Of a DNA stretch of 38,295 bases, positions 33,997 through 38,295 are shown piece by piece. A model generated the notes under the pieces. It was not told where the DNA came from. It worked only from the letters and a program-made list of their open reading frames with translations, and did no database searches. The position numbers were made by a program, and so were the translations under genes. This stretch comes from Candidatus Zipacnadia bacterium (lineage in GTDB: Bacteria > Armatimonadota > Zipacnadia > Zipacnadales > UBA5352): positions 1 to 38,295 of the forward strand of contig JALGSW010000048.1 in assembly GCA_029821635.1 (NCBI GenBank), written 5' to 3'. Each line of letters opens with the position of its first letter. Position 1 is the first letter of the stretch.

Positions 33997-35718
33997 ATGG
34001 GCGCGCACGGGCACGGCGATGGCGACCGCCGCCCCAGCAGCAGCCGCGTCGCGTTCGCGCTTGCGGTGCTCTTCACGCTCGGAGCAGCGTCCGTCTTCAT
34101 CGCGGGCGCGCTGCACGCCGGGCCGGTCGTCTGGGCGGACGCCTGCGGCTACCTCTCAGCCGCGCAGGTCGTCGCCGAGCGCCATCAGTACGGGCACTCC
34201 CTCGTCCAGCTCAACGCCATCACGCTGCCCGATCCTCCCGAGCTCGACCGCATCGGCTGGTGGCCGCCCGGCTACGCCGTGGCGATCGCACTGGCCTCCG
34301 GCATGAGCGCCGACGATCCGGCGCGGATGATCGCCGCCGCCCACGCGCTCGACCTCATCGGCCAGCTCCTCGCGGCGGCGGGCTTCGGCGTGCTTGCGGG
34401 GATGGTGGGCCGCAGTAGGATCGCGGGCGTGCTCGCCGCCGGCCTCTACCTGCTCTCCGTGCCGATCATCTACGAGATCCCCCGCCTGCAGTCCGAGCAC
34501 CTCTACTTCCCGCTGCTTGCATGGGCGCTGGTGCTGCACCTGAGCGCAGCGCGCAGGCCCCGCGCGGCGACGGTCGCGGGCGCGGCGGTCCTGTGGACGC
34601 TGGCAGCGCTCACGCGGCACGTCGCGATCGTGCCCGCGGGCTGCGCCGGCCTCGCGATCATCGCGCTGGCATGGCGTCAGCCCGACCGCTGGCGACGCAT
34701 CGGCGTGGGGCTGCTTCCCACCTTCGCCTGCTGGGCGACCGCGGCGGCGTGGGTGGCGCGCAACATCGCCATCGCCGGACGCGCCAGTGGGCACTGGGAG
34801 CCCGGCCCCGACCCCTACGTGCCGCAGATCTTCGAGACCGGCTGGGCCTACTTCCTCGGCCTAAGCGGCGATCCGCTGGCGCCCAGCGCGCTGCCGCAGG
34901 CGCGCGACATGATCGTGCTGGCCGGAGGGCTGCTGCTCGCGGTCGCGCTCATCACTCTGATCGTGGTGGCGATCGTGCGTCGCCGCGAGGAGCACGATCC
35001 GGCGTGGCGGTGGCTGGCGGTCTTCGCAGCCACGTTCATCCCTCTGACGCTCGCGATGCTCGTGTACACGACCGTCAATCAGCGCCTGAACACCGTCTTC
35101 GGGCGCATGATCTCCCCCGCCACCACGGTGACGATCGTGTTGCTGGTCGCCGGCGCGGCGCGACTGCGGGCGGTGCGCGCACCGGTGATTCTGCTGGCCA
35201 TCTGCATCGCCGCCGGAGGTCTCCTGCAGGGCGTCACGAACCTCCTCCTGCCGAACGCGTGGGATAGCCAGGCGGACCTGCGCGCGCTGCACACGAGCGA
35301 TGTCGTGCGCGCAGCGGTGCGCGGACAGGCGCTGCTGCTGGCCGCCCGCGACGGCCCGCGACCGGCGGTGGACCTCGCCCCGGCAGCGGTCTTCCTGCCG
35401 GAGGCGCGCAGCATCTACTGGCTCGACAACCCGCAGTACTCCGGCGTCACGCTCACAGGCGATGACATCGCGGCGCTGGCCCGCCGGGGCACCTTCGGCC
35501 TGATCCTGCGCGGCCCGGAGGAACGCGTGGTGCGCTGCGAGGCGAGCGGCGAGGCCGGATGGCTCGCGAGCGCCCGCGAGGCGGTCTGCGCGAAGTACGT
35601 GGAGGCGCAGGTCGTGGAGATCGGCTACCTGCGGGAGTTCACGGTGCATCCGCCGCTGCGCACCGAGCCGGTGGCGCGCGCGGGCGAGTGGACCGTCGAG
35701 CGCGTGGTGCCCGAGTGA
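33997..35718 (+). CDS. Polytopic membrane protein, glycosyltransferase-like
   Basis: A 573-residue integral membrane protein with about ten hydrophobic segments from residue 18 (FALAVLFTLGAASVFIAGAL) to about 400. The C-terminal 170 residues are soluble. An early acidic loop (VVWADACGYLSAAQVV) and the PPGYAVAIALASG segment resemble dolichyl/undecaprenyl-phosphate sugar transferases of the GT-C fold (PMT/ArnT-like). I cannot name a donor or acceptor. GGAGG is nine bases before the ATG. It follows bioY by 28 bases and may share its promoter. Confidence 0.75.
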   Translation: MGAHGHGDGDRRPSSSRVAFALAVLFTLGAASVFIAGALHAGPVVWADACGYLSAAQVVAERHQYGHSLVQLNAITLPDPPELDRIGWWPPGYAVAIALASGMSADDPARMIAAAHALDLIGQLLAAAGFGVLAGMVGRSRIAGVLAAGLYLLSVPIIYEIPRLQSEHLYFPLLAWALVLHLSAARRPRAATVAGAAVLWTLAALTRHVAIVPAGCAGLAIIALAWRQPDRWRRIGVGLLPTFACWATAAAWVARNIAIAGRASGHWEPGPDPYVPQIFETGWAYFLGLSGDPLAPSALPQARDMIVLAGGLLLAVALITLIVVAIVRRREEHDPAWRWLAVFAATFIPLTLAMLVYTTVNQRLNTVFGRMISPATTVTIVLLVAGAARLRAVRAPVILLAICIAAGGLLQGVTNLLLPNAWDSQADLRALHTSDVVRAAVRGQALLLAARDGPRPAVDLAPAAVFLPEARSIYWLDNPQYSGVTLTGDDIAALARRGTFGLILRGPEERVVRCEASGEAGWLASAREAVCAKYVEAQVVEIGYLREFTVHPPLRTEPVARAGEWTVERVVPE

Positions 35719-35753
35719 CCTGAAGCGTGCAAGGTGAGGAAGGTGTGTGGCCC

Positions 35754-36887
35754 ATGGGGAACGCTGACGGAGAAATGGAGTCCCTCTACGATCCTGCCTA
35801 TGTGTCATCGTTGCCGAGATTCGTTTTGGGGTGCGGTTCGTGGCCGACCGCGATCTGCAAACGCGACACACCGGAGATGAAGACACTCCGTCGCCAGCTG
35901 GAGGCTTGGTACGCAGCCCTACCGGTTGAGGTGCGTCCTCGGTTCTATGCGCGCCTGCGGAGCAAGAACAACAACACTGACTTCGCCGGCGCGTTTGCTG
36001 AACTGGCAACGCGGCACTGGTTACTCGGAAACCTACCCATCGAAGACCTGGAATATGAGCTACCAGTAGGGAAGGGGAATCCGGATTTCTCAGTCTCGCT
36101 CCCCAGAGGCGAGGCGTTCATCGCTGAAGTCTACGCCCCGCACGGCATTGGGGGCGGCGAGGGTCGAGACGCGGTGGCCGATGAGTTCTATCGGCAGTGC
36201 GACAGGTGGCTGCCGAATGGCTATCACCTGGACATGAGCCCGCATTGCAGGCCTAGGACGCAGGAGGAGGTGAGTAGCCTGGTTCGCGCTCTGCGGGAGG
36301 AGCTGGAGCGGCAGTCGCCCGCGGAGGGCCATGAAATCGCCGTACCGTTCAGGAATGGGGAGTGCAAGTTTGTCGTGCTGAAGCGGGGGCGTGCCGGAAG
36401 CACACGTGTTGAGGACGGGACAACGGTTGCCCCAATAGCTCCCACGCACCAACACATTCGCAGGCACATTCAGGAGAAGGCCGCAGACTTCCGAGAAGGC
36501 CTCGACAAGCCATTGGTGTTCTTCGTGGTTGACGAAACTGGCTGGGCACTTGGCGAGGATGACTGGCTGCAGGTGTGCTACGGAGTGGAGAGCGGCCAGC
36601 GAACGGTAGCCCCTGACGGATCGGGGGCACCGGCGCTGACGCCCCAGCCTGGTCAGGGCGGGCTCTTCACGCGGCACGAGCGCGGCCAGCCTCGCTCTAC
36701 GTACATCTCGGCGGTAATGGCAGGTCGATGGCACTGCGATTCGACAGGTGTCTCGACTGAATTCACCGGCTTCGCGAATCCATTTGGCGTCCGCCAAGTG
36801 CCCAGAACGCTTGATCAGGTCGTTCCCTTCTGGGTGCCAAGCGGCAAGGCCGACGGCAGACTGGTGAGGACGCCCGGGCCTTCGTGA
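35754..36887 (+). CDS. Lower-GC possible PD-(D/E)XK-type protein
   Basis: A 377-residue soluble protein that I do not recognise. The region AGAFAELATRHWLLG, EDLEYELPVGKGNPDFSV and EAFIAEVYAPHG has the helix-Glu, PD and E-x-x order of PD-(D/E)XK nuclease folds, although the usual Lys is replaced by Tyr (AEVY). Both gene and codon use look less GC-rich than the neighbours. Start choice is uncertain: the ATG at 35754 follows AGGAAGG by 11 bases, but GTG 35727 and ATG 35775 are in frame. It could be an acquired defence or unrelated binding protein. Confidence 0.65.
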   Translation: MGNADGEMESLYDPAYVSSLPRFVLGCGSWPTAICKRDTPEMKTLRRQLEAWYAALPVEVRPRFYARLRSKNNNTDFAGAFAELATRHWLLGNLPIEDLEYELPVGKGNPDFSVSLPRGEAFIAEVYAPHGIGGGEGRDAVADEFYRQCDRWLPNGYHLDMSPHCRPRTQEEVSSLVRALREELERQSPAEGHEIAVPFRNGECKFVVLKRGRAGSTRVEDGTTVAPIAPTHQHIRRHIQEKAADFREGLDKPLVFFVVDETGWALGEDDWLQVCYGVESGQRTVAPDGSGAPALTPQPGQGGLFTRHERGQPRSTYISAVMAGRWHCDSTGVSTEFTGFANPFGVRQVPRTLDQVVPFWVPSGKADGRLVRTPGPS

Positions 36888-36938
36888 TTGTCAAAGTTAC
36901 ACCGACTGACGCATCGACCACATCGAGAGGTGAATGGC

Positions 36939-37751
36939 GTGAAGCTTGGCGTACGGGCGATCATCTTCACACGCAACCATCCGGTCGAGGAAGCGGCCGA
37001 ACTGATCGCCTCCTACGGGCTGGAGGGCGTGGCCGTGCCGACGATGTACCAGGAGTACCCGGAGTATTGCACCCGCCACCCGGCAATGGACCCGTCGGCG
37101 TTCCCCGAGGACGTCGCGGCGCACATCCTGCAGACCTTCCGCGACGCCGGGCTCGCCACGTGGGTGATGGACTCATACAACAACATCAGCTCCGATGATC
37201 CGGAGCTGCGCGCGGCCGCGATCGAGGCGATGAAGGGCTCGATCGAGGCCGCTCCGCGCTTCGGCTGCGACACGATCGCGACCGAGTCGGGCAGGCGCGG
37301 CGTCGGCGGCTTCGAGCGCTGCGTGGACGCCTTCCGGCAGTTCATGCCGCCGGCGGAGGACGCGGGCATCACCGTCTGCGTGGAGCCCTCCTACGCGCAG
37401 ACCGTGCCGAACTCGTGGACGATGCGCGGGCTGATCGAGGAGGTCGGCAGCGCGAACCTGAAGGTGCTGCTCGACCCGGCGAACATCCTCTGCTATGACG
37501 ACACCGCGCGCCCCTTCGACGTGCTCGGCGAGGACATCGTCGTCGCACACGCGAAGGACTGCGCGGTGGATGAAAAGGGCATGCCGAGCTTCCCGTCCGC
37601 CGGGCAGGGCGACGTGGACTGGCCGGTGTTCATCGAGCGCCTGATGAGCCTCGGGGATGTGCCGCTGATCATCGAGTACGCAAATGAGAACAACTTTGGC
37701 GAGGCCGTGGACTTCCTGCGGGCACAGATCGCCATGGTCGAAGGGAACTGA
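36939..37751 (+). CDS. Sugar phosphate isomerase/epimerase-like TIM barrel
   Basis: A 270-residue xylose-isomerase-like TIM barrel protein. It begins VKLGVRAIIFTRNHPVEEAAEL, has TVCVEPSYAQTVPNSWTM, LKVLLDPANILCYDD, VVAHAKDCAVDE and a terminal VPLIIEYANENNFGEA; the Glu, Asp, His and Glu in those segments are plausible metal ligands. It probably interconverts a ketose or keto sugar acid. The start is GTG at 36939 with AGAGGTG six bases upstream, rather than a longer frame that has no family sequence. The next gene begins two bases after its stop. Confidence 0.87.
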   Translation: MKLGVRAIIFTRNHPVEEAAELIASYGLEGVAVPTMYQEYPEYCTRHPAMDPSAFPEDVAAHILQTFRDAGLATWVMDSYNNISSDDPELRAAAIEAMKGSIEAAPRFGCDTIATESGRRGVGGFERCVDAFRQFMPPAEDAGITVCVEPSYAQTVPNSWTMRGLIEEVGSANLKVLLDPANILCYDDTARPFDVLGEDIVVAHAKDCAVDEKGMPSFPSAGQGDVDWPVFIERLMSLGDVPLIIEYANENNFGEAVDFLRAQIAMVEGN

Positions 37752-37753
37752 GC

Positions 37754-38295
37754 ATGAACCAGCGAGAGCGCTTCGTGGCGTGCATGAAGTATGAGCCGGT
37801 CGATCACGTGCCGGACATCGAGTTCGGCTACTGGGACGACACCTTCAAGGTATGGCATGAGCAGGGGCTGCCCGAGGAGGTCAACAGCAACTCCAACTGC
37901 GACCCGTTCTTCGGTTTCGAGCGTCGCACGACCGTCCCGGCGGCCGTAGGGCTGATCCCGGGCTTCGAGGGCAAGACCATCGAGGAGACCGAGGAGTACA
38001 AGGTCGTCCAGGACGCCGAGGGCGTCAAGAAGATCATGTACCTGGACAACAAGGACACGATCCCGCGCTACCTCGAGTTCCCGATCAAGGACCGCGCGTC
38101 GTGGGAGCCGTTCAAGGAGCGGCTGCGCATCGACGACCCCGCGCGCTACCGCGATGACTGGGACGCGATCGCTCAGCGCACCCGCGAGGCGGACGTTCCG
38201 GTGCATATCCATGGCGGCAGCCTCTTCGGCCGGCTGCGCAACTGGATCGGCTTCGAGGGCATCGCGATCATGTGCCACGATGACCCCGAGCTGCT
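37754..38295 (+). CDS. URO-D-family protein, 3' end outside window
   Basis: The open frame from ATG 37754 continues past the window end; 180 codons are visible. It starts MNQRERFVACMKYEPVDHVPDIEFGYW, then has DRASWEPFKERLRIDDPARY and HIHGGSLFGRLRNWIGFEG, a URO-D-like N-terminal half. It lies two bases after the isomerase-like gene, so the pair is likely one operon. This resembles the other URO-D-like gene with sugar enzymes. Heme decarboxylase function is unlikely from context, but the C-terminus is needed to decide. Confidence 0.88.
   Translation, partial: MNQRERFVACMKYEPVDHVPDIEFGYWDDTFKVWHEQGLPEEVNSNSNCDPFFGFERRTTVPAAVGLIPGFEGKTIEETEEYKVVQDAEGVKKIMYLDNKDTIPRYLEFPIKDRASWEPFKERLRIDDPARYRDDWDAIAQRTREADVPVHIHGGSLFGRLRNWIGFEGIAIMCHDDPEL

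Overview
The window comes from a high-GC, diderm bacterium, most likely a member of the Armatimonadota or a similar polysaccharide-degrading lineage. The main taxonomic clue is the pseudopilin at 16550-17116. Its N-terminal helix and the following [13 protein letters not shown] segment are typical of the many pseudopilins in that phylum. An LptF/LptG permease points to an outer membrane. The taxonomic call is inference; no rRNA or tRNA gene is visible.

Genes fall into four strand blocks. Block 1 (1-16253, minus) holds a TauE/SafE permease (cut by the window edge), a secreted DUF6250-like protein and a VapBC-type toxin-antitoxin pair. It then has an apparent operon of two heparinase II/III-family lyases flanking a uroporphyrinogen-decarboxylase (URO-D)-like protein. 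A PEBP lipoprotein, a decayed metallo-beta-lactamase/rhodanese gene, a mannonate dehydratase-like protein with a sulfatase, and a 1292-residue secreted YetA/exo-rhamnogalacturonan-lyase-like protein with a C-terminal LamG domain follow. Block 2 (16550-22705, plus) holds the pseudopilin, a short duplicated gene stub, an amidohydrolase, an orphan coiled-coil protein, a secreted glycosidase-like protein and a Gfo/Idh/MocA oxidoreductase. Block 3 (22792-33259, minus) holds a secreted Fn3/Ig-like protein, a polysaccharide deacetylase, a frameshifted class I aldolase and an unknown protein. It continues with LptF/G, AcpS, an L,D-transpeptidase, a small membrane-anchored protein and a BNR sialidase-like protein. 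Block 4 (33396-end, plus) holds BioY, a polytopic membrane protein, a lower-GC possible nuclease, a sugar isomerase-like TIM barrel and a second URO-D-like gene cut by the window end.

Together the accessory genes look like machinery for breaking down an acidic, probably sulfated, uronate-containing polysaccharide. Secreted lyases and glycosidases would cut the chain. A leaderless sulfatase could desulfate products inside the cell, and mannonate dehydratase-like, Gfo/Idh/MocA, isomerase, aldolase and URO-D-like proteins could process the sugars. No SusC/SusD or ABC sugar importer is seen. Housekeeping genes (acpS, lptF/G, L,D-transpeptidase, bioY) are interspersed.

Non-coding features include GC-rich hairpins, one pair with compensatory stem changes, a perfect 30-bp inverted repeat, a heptamer tandem repeat and two promoter-like sites of the form TTGCRG-N17-TATACT. 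Intergenic spaces are short; none longer than 300 bases lacks a gene.
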